NCBI RefSeq assembly: GCF_025717065.2
Contig: NZ_JAOVZO020000018.1
Span: 682,001 to 746,000 of the forward strand
Direction of reading: 5' to 3'
DNA from: Tahibacter soli
GTDB lineage: Bacteria > Pseudomonadota > Gammaproteobacteria > Xanthomonadales > Rhodanobacteraceae
Length of the DNA: 64,000 nt
Shown here: one piece after another, positions 34,031 through 43,055 of the stretch
Position numbering within the stretch: the stretch's first letter is position 1
Layout: every line of letters starts with the position of its first letter
The notes under the pieces: generated by a model
Seen by the model: only the letters and a program-made list of their open reading frames with translations
What the model was told of the DNA's origin: nothing
The model's database searches: none
Program-made: the position numbers and the translations under genes

Positions 34031-34651
34031 GTGACCCTGCTGGCGCCCGCGTTAGAAACTACCGACAAGTCGGCAATGACGCGGATCTTGCTCGAGGCGG
34101 AAGCGTTGTTCGCCGAGCATGGCTTCGACGGGGTTTCGATCAACGAGGTCGCCTGTGCGTCGGGCGTATGCAAGGCCAATGTTTTCCACCATTTCGCGAC
34201 GAAGCAGGAACTGTACGAGCGCGTGCTCTGGCAGGCCTGCGAAAACTTCAGCCGATCGTTCGACCGGCTGCAGCTAGCGGAAACGGGACTCGCGGCGCGT
34301 TTGACCGCGCTGGTGGAATGGCACGAAGCCTTTCTGCGCGAACGACCGAACGGTACGCGCCTGATCTTGCGCGAGTTGACGGGTTCGCCGACGGCTTTGG
34401 CACAAAGCGCGGTGTTTCCGCTGATCCGCAGCAACTTCGAACGCGTGGTTGCGCTTCTGGCCGAGGCATCGGACGAGTTGCGCGAGGGCATCAGCCCGGC
34501 TCTTGTGGCCAAGCTCGTGCTTTCGCTCAACCTGTTCGGATTTCAGACCGAGCAGCTGGACGGACGGTTGATGACGGTCGGTTCGCTGGCCGCTCGACCG
34601 GAACTGCGGCGGCAATGGATCGATCTGCTGCTGCACGGAATACAAAGGTAA
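34031..34651 (+). CDS. TetR-family transcription regulator
   Basis: The 206-aa protein has the TetR helix-turn-helix (ILLEAEALFAEHGFDGVSIN, ASGVCKANVFHHFATKQELY) and a helical ligand domain. GTG 34031 is the start, with ATG 34076 an alternative. A palindromic operator lies just upstream. No pump or enzyme gene is adjacent, so its target lies elsewhere or it only controls itself. Confidence 0.85.
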   Translation: MTLLAPALETTDKSAMTRILLEAEALFAEHGFDGVSINEVACASGVCKANVFHHFATKQELYERVLWQACENFSRSFDRLQLAETGLAARLTALVEWHEAFLRERPNGTRLILRELTGSPTALAQSAVFPLIRSNFERVVALLAEASDELREGISPALVAKLVLSLNLFGFQTEQLDGRLMTVGSLAARPELRRQWIDLLLHGIQR

Positions 34652-34920
34652 AAATAGTTTCATCTGCGGGCACGGACGCGCCGTCAAAGGTTTTCCTTGG
34701 CTCCGTTCGCTGCGCTCCTCCCTGCCCTCCGTTGCATGGCGAGCGGGGCCAGGGAAACTCGCAAGGGTCGCCATTCGACCATCGTCGAACGCAACGCCGG
34801 GTTGATGATGCGAAACGCATCCCCAACTCGTTGGACGACACAGTTCCCCGCCTGCCCGGTATCGGCTGACTCCCTCCTCCCCCCGATCACCGATACCGGG
34901 ACAGGCACTTGAAAACGAAG

Positions 34921-34948
34921 GCCCGGGCGCGAAACGCCCGGGCTTTTT
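34921..34948 (+). terminator. Intrinsic terminator
   Basis: GCCCGGGCG (34921-34929) and CGCCCGGGC (34935-34943) close a CGAAA loop, followed by TTTTT. It ends transcription from the tetR side. Confidence 0.8.
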
Positions 34949-35000
34949 CTTTGCGCGGCGCTTGGGGATGCCGCAGTTTGCCTTTGTCGCAATGTGGCGC

Positions 35001-35035
35001 GGCGCGAAGCCCGCCGCATCGGCGGGCTTCGCGCC
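35001..35035. terminator. Hairpin after the aspartyl protease gene
   Basis: A 16-bp perfect stem (35001-35016 with 35020-35035) closes a CAT loop, 6 nt beyond the stop of the minus-strand protease gene. No U run is seen on that side. Confidence 0.6.
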
Positions 35036-35041
35036 GGCGGA

Positions 35042-36886
35042 TCAGCGTTTTGCGTGCGCGGGGATGCGATCGGCGAGCACGAGCGGCACTTCGCCGCCGT
35101 CGGCGAATGCGAGCGGCACGGTCGTTCCGGCCGGCGTCGCGCGCAGGTATTCGCGCCAGGCCGCGAGCGTGCGCGCGCCGACCGCTTCCCCGGCGATCCG
35201 CGCGATACGGCGGTCGGCCTTGATGCCCGCACGCTCGGCCGCGCTGCCCCGCGCGACGGCGGCGATCTTCAGCGCGTCGCCGTCGGCCAGCAGCCACAGG
35301 CCGCTGCGGTCGAACGCTTCGGGCTCGCCGTAGCGCGCGTTCGGTTCGAGATACATGCGCTTGCGCTCGTAGTCGAAGCTGACCGTGAAGCGGCGCAACG
35401 TGCCGCCGCCGAGATTGGCGCCGGCGTCGGGGCTCGCGAACGCGCCCTTGTCGCCGGTGAACAGGTCGGCGGCGACGTCGTCGATCGCAAGATTCCCCAA
35501 TTGCAATTTGCCCAAACGCGCCGGCCGCGTATACGACGGTCCGCCGACGCCCCAGCCGCCGACCGCTTCGGGCGCCGCATCGAGCCGGCGCACGAGGTCG
35601 TGCTGCTTCGCATACGGCGAATGGAAGCTCAGCGATGCACGCGAGCCGGTGTCGACGGTCAGCCGTACGGGCTTGCCGTCGGCCTTGCCCTCAATGATCG
35701 GAATGCGGTCCGACAGCGTGAAGGCCAGCTCCGTCGCGCCTTCGGGCGCCTTGAACCGGGCCGGTTCGGTCAGCGTGAGCTTGCCCGCCGCGTAGTCGAT
35801 GCGGACGCCGAAACGGCGGAACACTTCGTAGCCGACGATGCCGTCGACCGGCACGCCTTCCACCTGCGGGAACGGCCCGAGGTCGATCACGTAGAACGTC
35901 GGCGCGTCGACCGTCAGCGCGCCGAGCTTGAGCTCGCGCGCCTGCGCGAACGCGAGGTCGACCTGCCGCTCGCCGACGCCGCGCGCGGCGAGCTTGCCTT
36001 CGCTCGCGAGCCCTAGCTTCGCCGCGGCCGACGGCAGCACGATGTTGAGGCCGCCGGTGTCGACCAGGAGACGCACCGGCTTGCCGTCGATCTCGCCGTC
36101 GACGTAGATGTGATTGTTGACGAGGTCGAAGTCGAGCGTCGTCGCGCCGCCGGCGATGCGTGCCGTGTCCCGCGACATTTTGGGAACGGCGAACGCGGCG
36201 CCGTCGATCGGCGCATCGATTTTTGCGGATTGAAGCTGCACGGTCGTGCGCGAGCGCTCGTCGCCGCGATCGGAAATTGTGCGAAACGGCAGTTTTGCAC
36301 CGTCGACGTCGCGCCAGTCCTCATAGCGCGTCACGATCGTGTCCTGGCCGCTGCGCATGACGCTGCGCACCATGAGCCGGCTGTCGGCGTCGAACCACAG
36401 CGTCAACGCAACGCCCCCCGGCGGCGTTACGGCGACGGTCCGAAAGTGACGTCCGTCGTCGGTGACGTCCTCGACCGGGCCGAGCGCGGCGCCCAGCGCA
36501 TCCGCCCGGTAGTAGCCCCGACGCGTCAGCCACGCCTCGGAGGCATTGCGTTGCTTCGCTTCGGGGGTATCCTGCACGGCGACTTCGCCGCCGGGATCGA
36601 GCGCCCAGCCATGCTCGCCGTCATAACCTTCAGCGCCTTTCACGACACCAAGGTCATAGCGGGTGACCCGGTGTCCGGCTTGAAGGCTTTCGGCCGTTTG
36701 CAACGTACCGGACAAGCCGCCGACGGAGAGGGTGCCGTCGGCGACCACGGACGTTGCGCGGTCCCAGCGATCGCCGCCGGAGGCGGCCTTGAAGTCGGCG
36801 AAAAGTCCGAGCGCGCCGGAGGCCGAGGCGATGGACGGTAGTAGAAAAGCGCACCAGAGTTTAGGAACAATCCACCTCGCCAGCAT
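35042..36886 (-). CDS. Exported double retropepsin-like aspartyl protease with PDZ domain
   Basis: The 614-aa protein has a signal peptide (about 1-23), an N-terminal region of about 250 residues resembling outer-membrane lipoprotein carriers, and two retropepsin-like lobes. The first has active-site motif LLVDTGGLNIVLP near residue 275, the second LTVDTGSRASLSF near 411. A PDZ domain closes the protein (about 540-614, GSAAERAGIKADRRI). Two DTG lobes in one chain could form one bilobal active site. The ATG at 36886 (GAGG upstream) is preferred to GTG 36892. Divergent from the ArsR-like gene. Confidence 0.8.
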   Translation of the reverse strand: MLARWIVPKLWCAFLLPSIASASGALGLFADFKAASGGDRWDRATSVVADGTLSVGGLSGTLQTAESLQAGHRVTRYDLGVVKGAEGYDGEHGWALDPGGEVAVQDTPEAKQRNASEAWLTRRGYYRADALGAALGPVEDVTDDGRHFRTVAVTPPGGVALTLWFDADSRLMVRSVMRSGQDTIVTRYEDWRDVDGAKLPFRTISDRGDERSRTTVQLQSAKIDAPIDGAAFAVPKMSRDTARIAGGATTLDFDLVNNHIYVDGEIDGKPVRLLVDTGGLNIVLPSAAAKLGLASEGKLAARGVGERQVDLAFAQARELKLGALTVDAPTFYVIDLGPFPQVEGVPVDGIVGYEVFRRFGVRIDYAAGKLTLTEPARFKAPEGATELAFTLSDRIPIIEGKADGKPVRLTVDTGSRASLSFHSPYAKQHDLVRRLDAAPEAVGGWGVGGPSYTRPARLGKLQLGNLAIDDVAADLFTGDKGAFASPDAGANLGGGTLRRFTVSFDYERKRMYLEPNARYGEPEAFDRSGLWLLADGDALKIAAVARGSAAERAGIKADRRIARIAGEAVGARTLAAWREYLRATPAGTTVPLAFADGGEVPLVLADRIPAHAKR

Positions 36887-36947
36887 GTGCACCTCGTTCG
36901 GTTCGGACCGTCCCGGTCCGCGCGGGGCCGGCGGGAACCGGCATAGA

Positions 36948-36959
36948 TTGAATTTTCAA
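36948..36959. promoter_or_regulatory. Possible operator in the divergent protease/ArsR promoter
   Basis: TTGAA and TTCAA flank TT, within an AT-rich patch that continues ACTTTTCAATATAGG before the ArsR-like gene. The position between divergent genes fits autoregulation. Confidence 0.35.
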
Positions 36960-36988
36960 ATCACTTTTCAATATAGGCAACCCAACCG

Positions 36989-37582
36989 ATGGCACAGAAA
37001 CAAAAGCTGCACCCGCTCAGCAAAAAGTCGCAGATCGACGCGCTGGCCGCCCCGGCGCGCCTGGAGATCATCGACACCATCGAAGGCTTGGGCCAGGAAG
37101 CCACCGTCGCCGACATTGCCAAGCAACTGGGCAAGCCGGCCGACAGCCTCTATTACCACTTGCGCGTGCTGGTCAAAGCCGGCCTCGTGACCGAGCTGCC
37201 GGATGCCGGCAACGGACGCCGCTATCTGTCGGCCGCCGGTCGCAATGCGCGCCTGAACCTGCGCTACGAGCCCGGCAAGGCCGCGCACTCGGCGTCGGTC
37301 AACCGCGTCGTCAACGGCCTCTTGCGCATCGCCGGACGCGATTTCGAACGCGCGATCGCGCGGCCGGACGTCGTGGCCGAGGGCGAGCTGCGCGAGCTGT
37401 GGGGCAGCCGCACCAAGGGATGGGTCAGCGACCGGGAGCTGGCCGAGGTCAACAAGCTGCTGACCCGGCTCGGCGCGCTGCTGCACAAGAAGCGCGACGC
37501 GCGCCGCACGCGGCTGATCTCGCTCGCCTGGGTGCTCGCGCCGATCGACGCGCAGCCGGCGCGGCGCGGCGCCGACGAATAG
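36989..37582 (+). CDS. ArsR-like winged-helix regulator
   Basis: The 197-aa protein has an ArsR/HTH-type domain (DALAAPARLEIIDTIEGLG, TVADIAKQLGKPADSLYYHL, VLVKAGLV) and a C-terminal basic helical domain. It lacks the cysteine metal-binding motif of ArsR, so a non-metal signal is likely. It faces the protease gene divergently and may control it. Confidence 0.8.
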   Translation: MAQKQKLHPLSKKSQIDALAAPARLEIIDTIEGLGQEATVADIAKQLGKPADSLYYHLRVLVKAGLVTELPDAGNGRRYLSAAGRNARLNLRYEPGKAAHSASVNRVVNGLLRIAGRDFERAIARPDVVAEGELRELWGSRTKGWVSDRELAEVNKLLTRLGALLHKKRDARRTRLISLAWVLAPIDAQPARRGADE

Positions 37583-37666
37583 ACCGGCGGTCGCTCGGGG
37601 AAGCGCGACCGCAGGTTCCGGCGGCGACCAGGTCGCCGGCTCGCCAGGGAGAGAAACGCACAAAGC

Positions 37667-37691
37667 AAAAGGCGCCCAATGGGCGCCTTTT
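37667..37691. terminator. Bidirectional intrinsic terminator
   Basis: AAAAGGCGCCC (37667-37677) and GGGCGCCTTTT (37681-37691) close an AAT loop. It ends with U runs on both strands. Confidence 0.85.
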
Positions 37692-37748
37692 GTCTTTGAA
37701 GACAACGCAAGAATCGCAACGTGACGGCCACGGGCCGGAGCGGCAAGG

Positions 37749-37774
37749 AAAAAGGCGCCCGGAGGCGCCTTTTT
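37749..37774. terminator. Second bidirectional terminator, same GGCGCC stem
   Basis: AAAAAGGCGCC (37749-37759) pairs with GGCGCCTTTTT (37764-37774) around CGGA. It serves the opposite gene and lies 57 nt from the first. Confidence 0.85.
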
Positions 37775-37907
37775 CGGCGAATGCATTGGCGCATCCCTGC
37801 ACCGCGGCGCGCCGTGCGCATCCCGCACGACAGGCCAACCTTGCTCCCGTAACCGCTTCCTGCGACGCATCCTTGCGCCCGCGAGCTTCCTTGCCGCCGA
37901 CCGTCGC

Positions 37908-39671
37908 TCAGCGAGCGACGTTGTAGGTCCAGCCGCGCGTCCAGTCGTCGTTCTGGTCGCGGAAGGCGCCGATGTACGACGTCGGGGTGAACCACGCTTC
38001 GGTCGTGTTCTGCGCGCCGCCGTCGATCAGCGGCGAGCCGGCCTTCGGCAGGTAGCCCTGCAGCGCCGGGTCGCCCTTGAGGTTGCCGGCCTGCGCGTTG
38101 AAGAACGCCTCGGAGGTCCACGGCGCCGTCGCGTCCTGGCCGAACTGCGGATCGCACGCATACGCCACGTGGTCGATCGTCAGCGTGCCGGTCAGCGCGG
38201 TCGGCGTGCCGGCCGCGGCGAACGTCGGCGCGTTGGCCATGTACTGGCAGCCCTTCTTGAAGCCGACGAACACCGAGTTCTTGATGTGGCCGCCGGTGCC
38301 TTCCTTGAGGTAGACGCCGTAGCCGCCCTGACCGTTGCCGATCATGGTGAGATTCGCCACGCTGGGGATCGCGCGCGGCAGGGCGTCCTGGTTCGCGTTC
38401 TGGTTCGACGCTTCGATGCCGTTGTCTTCGCCGAAGCCAGTGCCGTTCTGCAGCAGCACGTACTGGATGTGGCCGCTGTAGCCTTCGTCCCAGTCGAGAC
38501 CGTCGTCGCCGCCTTCGGTCACCACGGCATGCTTGACGTTGACCGTGCCGCCGAAGAATTCGAAGCCGTCGTCCTTGCCGCGATAAGCCTGCAGGTGATG
38601 CGCCACCGTGCCGTCGCCAACCGACTGGAAAGTGAACGAGTTCACTTCGCGGCCGGTGGTAAAGATGTAACCGGCGTAGCGCGACTGGATGTACGCCAGC
38701 ACGCCGGAGTTGTCGTGCGCGTTGTTGCCGCCGTAGCGCAGCGTCGGGTCGAACTCGCTGCGGCAGTCGAACGGCGCGGTCAGGCACTTGTTGTTCGGCG
38801 CATTGCCGGAGACGACGATGCCGCCCCAGTCGCCGGCCTTGGGCTGGCCGCCCGGAACGCCGTCGAGCGGGCTGGTAAAGATGATCGGCGCGTACGGCGT
38901 GCCGTTGGCGAAGATCTTCGAACCCGGTTCGACGTAGAGGTAGTCGGCCGCCTGGCCCGAACCGGTGATCAGCGTGCCCGGTTCGATCGTGAGGTTGACC
39001 TTGTTCGCGTTGTCAGTGCCGACCTTGACGAGGCCCTTGAGGACCCACGTCGTTTCGTTCGTGAGCGTCATGTTGCTGGCGATCGTGCCGGTGATCTGGC
39101 AGGTGCGCTCGGCCGACGCGACGGGGGTGGAACCGGTCGGGCACGCGGTGAACTTGCGCTTCTGCACGCAGCGGTCGTTGACGGTCGGGATGCCGGCCGA
39201 CGCGACGTAGTCGCCGCTGGCGACGAGCGTCTGGGTCGAGTTCGGCAGGCCGGTCGCGGCGTTCGGCTTGAGCGCGATCTTGAGTTCGCCGCAAGCCGTC
39301 AGTTCGACGTCCATCGTGCCGACGATGTTCGTCTGCACGGCGTTCGGCCAGTTGTCGTCGAAGCGGCCGCCGTTCGGCATCGCCATCGGCACGCCGGTCT
39401 TCTTGAATTCGAATTCCTTGACGTCGAAGTTCGTCGTCACCCAGACCTGCTTGCCGGTCTGGTCGTACGCGGCGCCGTACAAGTACAGAATGCCGTCGCC
39501 GTTCGGCTTGGCGATGTAGTCGACGACCCAGCCGCGGCCGGCGTGCGCGGCGTCGGCGTACAGACCGTCGATCGCGTCGCTGAAACGCACCGCGGCGTTG
39601 GCCGCCGGCATGAGGAACATCGCGGCGAGCGCGCTGCCGAGCACGCTCTTAGTCATCGTCGTCAATCGCAT
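37908..39671 (-). CDS. Exported beta-helix-like protein paired with a TonB-dependent receptor
   Basis: The 587-aa protein has a signal peptide (about 1-26, PAANA) and a repetitive, beta-rich body with IEPGTLITGS, YAPIIFTSP and VKHAVVTEGGDDGLDWDEGY, like right-handed beta-helix proteins. Such proteins commonly sit next to TonB-dependent receptors in Xanthomonas-like genomes, though their ligand is not known to me. It starts 151 bp after the receptor gene on the same strand, so joint expression is likely. It may be a surface-exposed binding or processing partner. Confidence 0.7.
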   Translation of the reverse strand: MRLTTMTKSVLGSALAAMFLMPAANAAVRFSDAIDGLYADAAHAGRGWVVDYIAKPNGDGILYLYGAAYDQTGKQVWVTTNFDVKEFEFKKTGVPMAMPNGGRFDDNWPNAVQTNIVGTMDVELTACGELKIALKPNAATGLPNSTQTLVASGDYVASAGIPTVNDRCVQKRKFTACPTGSTPVASAERTCQITGTIASNMTLTNETTWVLKGLVKVGTDNANKVNLTIEPGTLITGSGQAADYLYVEPGSKIFANGTPYAPIIFTSPLDGVPGGQPKAGDWGGIVVSGNAPNNKCLTAPFDCRSEFDPTLRYGGNNAHDNSGVLAYIQSRYAGYIFTTGREVNSFTFQSVGDGTVAHHLQAYRGKDDGFEFFGGTVNVKHAVVTEGGDDGLDWDEGYSGHIQYVLLQNGTGFGEDNGIEASNQNANQDALPRAIPSVANLTMIGNGQGGYGVYLKEGTGGHIKNSVFVGFKKGCQYMANAPTFAAAGTPTALTGTLTIDHVAYACDPQFGQDATAPWTSEAFFNAQAGNLKGDPALQGYLPKAGSPLIDGGAQNTTEAWFTPTSYIGAFRDQNDDWTRGWTYNVAR

Positions 39672-39822
39672 GTCGTGAACCCTGTCTTGGCGGAACGAAA
39701 GTCGCTGCGGTCTCGCGGACCGCAACGGCGGTGGTAGACGGCCAAGTTAGCGACGGCGCGTTACCGTACCTGTGCGTTGCGGTTACGCTTTTGCTGCGGT
39801 TTCGTGTCCGCCTGAGGTCGGG

Positions 39823-42522
39823 TTACGGCTTCCACTCGAGGCTGACGAGCACCGAGCGGCCCTTGCGGTATTCGCGCGTTTCTTCCGGCCCCTGCGTGTA
39901 GCGCACCTCGGGATCGAGCAGGTTGCGCAGGCGCAGCTTGAACGTCCACGCCGTCGCGAACTGCAGGCGGTACTGGAAGTCGAGCTGGCGGAACGCTTCT
40001 TCGTAGATGTCCGGCTGGCCGGCGACGCCGACCGCGGCGATGCGGCGGCCCGACACGTTGTACAGCAGCGTCGCCTCGCTCGAACCGTCGCCCGACTGGT
40101 GGCCGAGTTGCAGGTTCGTGACATACGGCGACTGTCCCTGCATCGGCCGGTTGAGATTCGTCTGGAAGCTCGCGCGCTCGGGATCGAGCGTGATGTCCGA
40201 CTTGATCCGCGCGTAGTTGAAGCCGACGTACCAGTTGGCCCAGTCGCCGTGGATCGAGCGGAAGCCCGGCCAGTCGGCGACGAATTCGAGGCCCTTGGTC
40301 ACGTCGAATTCGATGCCGTAGTTGCGCGCCGACTGCGCGTTGTCGAGCGTCAGCAGCACGCCGGTGCCCGGCAGGCGCGTCTTTTCGATCGGCGATTCGA
40401 ATTCTTTGAGGAACGCGCCGACGGAAATGCTCTCGACCGGCGAGAAGTAGTACTCCCAGCGCAGGTCGTAGTTCTTGATGCTCGCGCTTTCAAGTTCCGG
40501 ATTGCCGACCACCTGCACGTCGAGCAGCGGATCGAGGTACGGGGCCGGCGACAGCTCGCGGAAGTCCGGCCGCGACAGCGTTTCGGAATAGCTCGCACGC
40601 AGCTGCGCGTCCGCGCTGTACGCCCACGTGAACGCGGCCGACGGCAGCGTCCTGGACGCATCTTCGCCGGCGACGACCGGCGGCGCCTCGGGATTCGACA
40701 GCGAGAACGTCGTGACCTTCTGGTCGTTCTTCTCGCGCCGCGCGCCGACCGCGATGCGGTACTTCGACGCGATGTTCGCATCGAGCGCGACGAAGAACGC
40801 GGAAAGATCCTGGCTCGCGAAATAGTTGTCGGTCGGCAGCGTCGTCTCGGAGAGCACGAAGCCGTCGGGGCCGATGTGCGCCGGATCGAGAATCTGATCG
40901 AGCGGCAGGCCGAGCAGGTTCGGGTCGCGCGCGAGCGGACCGGCCGCGCTGAACGAGAAGCTGCGGATCGCCGCGTCGCGGTCGCGCTCGACGCGCTCGC
41001 CGCCGGCCGACACATCGAGCGTCGAGCCGCCGAGGTCGAACGGCAGCTTCGCCTTGACCGACAGGTCGCGCTGGTGGTCGTCGAGCTGCGCCCAGGTCAG
41101 CTGGTTGGAGTCCGAGCGCTGCGAGAACGAGTACGTGCCGTCGTCGTCGAGATCGTAGCGGTACTTGCGCGTGGCCGGCTCGTCGCGCGTGGCGCGCGCC
41201 AGCGTGTACTGCCAGTCGAGCGACAGGTCGCCCGCCGACGGAAACAGATGGTTGCCGCCGAACTGCTGCGCGAACAGCTGGTTCTCGGTCCAGCGCAGTT
41301 CGGTGAAGCGCGCTTCCTGGTCGTCCTGCACGCCGGTCGACAGTTTCGTGCGGTCTTCGCTCTGGCGCAGCAGCACGCTCGTCGCGTTGAAGCGGTGCTG
41401 CGGACTCAGCTCGTAGCCGAGATTCAAAAAAGCGGAAAAATCGACATTGCGGCGCGTGTCGTCGACGGCGAGATGGTCGGCGAGTTCGAGACCCGCGTTC
41501 GACGCCTGGAACGTGCGGCGGACCTCCTCGTTGCGATCCCATGCCTGGTTGTAGCGGAATGCGCCGATCACGCCGAACTTGCCGGCGTCGCCGAAATCCC
41601 AGCGGTTGCCGATCGCGCCCGAGAGGCCGGTTTCCGGCGTCATCGATTCGCGCGACGTGTCGAAGCCGGCCTTGGCCACGTCTTCGCCGTAGCGCTCGAG
41701 CTCCGCCGGCGACGCGCCGGTCGGGTTGAGCGGCGACTGCGGCCGCAGCACGCGACCACCGCTCGTCGCGTCGGCGAGCGAGGCGGGCAGGTCGCGCGAA
41801 CCGTCGTCGTGGCCGGTCCAGTCGTGATCGCCGCCCGAATAGCGGTAGCCGTCCTTGAACGTCGTGCCTTCCTGCCAGCCCAGCGTGCCCGACAGACGGA
41901 AGAAGAACTTCGTCGGCACGTCGCGCGTGCGCAGCTGCACCGCGCCGCCGCCGAATTCGCCGGGCATGTCCGGCGTATAGCCCTTCTGCACGACGACGCC
42001 GTCGAGGAGGTCGGTCGGAAACAGGTCGAGCGGCACGACGCGGCGCGTCGGATCGGGACTCGGAATCTGCGCGCCGTTGAGCGTCACGCTCGAATAGCGC
42101 TCGCCCAGACCGCGCACGTAGATGAAGCGGCCGTCGACGAGCGTCAGGCCGGTGACGCGCTTCAGCGTCGTCGCAGCATCGGAATCGCCGGTACGCGCGA
42201 TCTGCTCGGCGCCGAGCGTTTCGGAAACGACCGCCGAGGCGCGCTTTTCGTCGAGATACAGTGCCTGGCCGCCACGCTGGTACGCGCCCTGTACATGCAC
42301 GCCTTCGAGCTTCTGCGTGTCGTCGCCCGCGGGCGTCGAAGGATCGGGCGCGACGGCATCGGGTGCGATCACATCGGGTGCGATTACATCCGGCGACGCG
42401 GCGAGCGGCGACGCGTCGGCGTTGCCGTCGGCCGGCTGCGCGGCGAAGGCGGGACCGTGCAGCGCGGCGGCAAGCAGAACGGACAGGACGGTGCGGCGCA
42501 ACGGCAGGTGGCTGGTCTTCAT
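39823..42522 (-). CDS. TonB-dependent outer-membrane receptor
   Basis: The 899-aa protein has a signal peptide (1-28), an N-terminal extension containing the repeat PDVIAPDVIAPDAVAPD, a plug domain (RFIYVRGLGERYSSVTLNGA, then TDLLDGVVVQKGYTPDMPGEFGG, residues about 70-190) and a C-terminal barrel ending LVSLEWKP. It imports an unknown ligand through the outer membrane using TonB energy. The barrel's last strand ends in an aromatic-type terminal region as usual for outer-membrane proteins. It precedes the beta-helix gene. Confidence 0.9.
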   Translation of the reverse strand: MKTSHLPLRRTVLSVLLAAALHGPAFAAQPADGNADASPLAASPDVIAPDVIAPDAVAPDPSTPAGDDTQKLEGVHVQGAYQRGGQALYLDEKRASAVVSETLGAEQIARTGDSDAATTLKRVTGLTLVDGRFIYVRGLGERYSSVTLNGAQIPSPDPTRRVVPLDLFPTDLLDGVVVQKGYTPDMPGEFGGGAVQLRTRDVPTKFFFRLSGTLGWQEGTTFKDGYRYSGGDHDWTGHDDGSRDLPASLADATSGGRVLRPQSPLNPTGASPAELERYGEDVAKAGFDTSRESMTPETGLSGAIGNRWDFGDAGKFGVIGAFRYNQAWDRNEEVRRTFQASNAGLELADHLAVDDTRRNVDFSAFLNLGYELSPQHRFNATSVLLRQSEDRTKLSTGVQDDQEARFTELRWTENQLFAQQFGGNHLFPSAGDLSLDWQYTLARATRDEPATRKYRYDLDDDGTYSFSQRSDSNQLTWAQLDDHQRDLSVKAKLPFDLGGSTLDVSAGGERVERDRDAAIRSFSFSAAGPLARDPNLLGLPLDQILDPAHIGPDGFVLSETTLPTDNYFASQDLSAFFVALDANIASKYRIAVGARREKNDQKVTTFSLSNPEAPPVVAGEDASRTLPSAAFTWAYSADAQLRASYSETLSRPDFRELSPAPYLDPLLDVQVVGNPELESASIKNYDLRWEYYFSPVESISVGAFLKEFESPIEKTRLPGTGVLLTLDNAQSARNYGIEFDVTKGLEFVADWPGFRSIHGDWANWYVGFNYARIKSDITLDPERASFQTNLNRPMQGQSPYVTNLQLGHQSGDGSSEATLLYNVSGRRIAAVGVAGQPDIYEEAFRQLDFQYRLQFATAWTFKLRLRNLLDPEVRYTQGPEETREYRKGRSVLVSLEWKP

Positions 42523-43055
42523 CGGATTTCCGGAACGAACGAAGGCGCCGCGCGCGCTGTCGTCGCGCGCCGCGGAGCGGGTTTTCGGGCGGGCCAGCCT
42601 AGGCGGTACGGGTTGCGGTTTCGTGACTGCGGCAAGTCAGGGAACGCCGCTTGCGGTCGCGGTTTTCAAGGGTTTTTCAGGCGCTTGACGCGCGGTTATT
42701 CACATCGCGGCGACGCTGTGCCCGCCAGTGCGCGCGACCAGGCCAAAAGTCACGACGGCATGTTCCAGAGTGCTGTTTTATCTGCTGATTTTGGCGAGCT
42801 CTTCACGCCGTCACGACGCATGTGAAGCGCGTCACAAGCGCCGGCCGCAACGTTGCCCACAAAGTTATCCACAAGCCCGCGCACAGCCCGAGTTTGCTTG
42901 ACGCTCAAGCCGTTGGTTCGCGGTTCTGTCATCAAACGGAGATACACCGGCCAACCCCGCAGGCGTTAACGAATTGTTGCAGTGCGAAACGCACGCTCGC
43001 GGCATGCTTGCTCGCGCGACTACAATCGCGTCCTTTCTTTGCAACGGCCCCACCC
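42523..43055. other. Intergenic region between the TonB receptor and argS
   Basis: This 533-bp region has lower GC than its flanks. It holds a consensus DnaA box (42865-42873), a TTGCCCACA near-match at 42853-42861, and a candidate -10 TACAAT at 43021-43026 for argS. The receptor promoter must lie at its left end. No gene is supported. Confidence 0.5.
42865..42873. promoter_or_regulatory. Consensus DnaA box
   Basis: TTATCCACA matches the DnaA box consensus exactly. A weaker match, TTGCCCACA, lies at 42853-42861. One box is not an origin; it could reflect chance or DnaA control of nearby argS. Confidence 0.4.

Larger units (their letters stand above)
34652..35041. other. Intergenic region with two terminators
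   Basis: No gene is supported in this 390-bp stretch between convergent genes. It holds the two hairpins listed separately. The left part shows no repeat or RNA gene I can name. Confidence 0.5.
37583..37907. other. Intergenic region with tandem terminators
   Basis: This 325-bp gap between convergent genes carries two terminator hairpins listed separately and no supported gene. Confidence 0.5.

Noticed and set aside
42865-42873. Replication origin
   Set aside because: One DnaA box and one weak match without an AT-rich unwinding region or dnaA/dnaN nearby.
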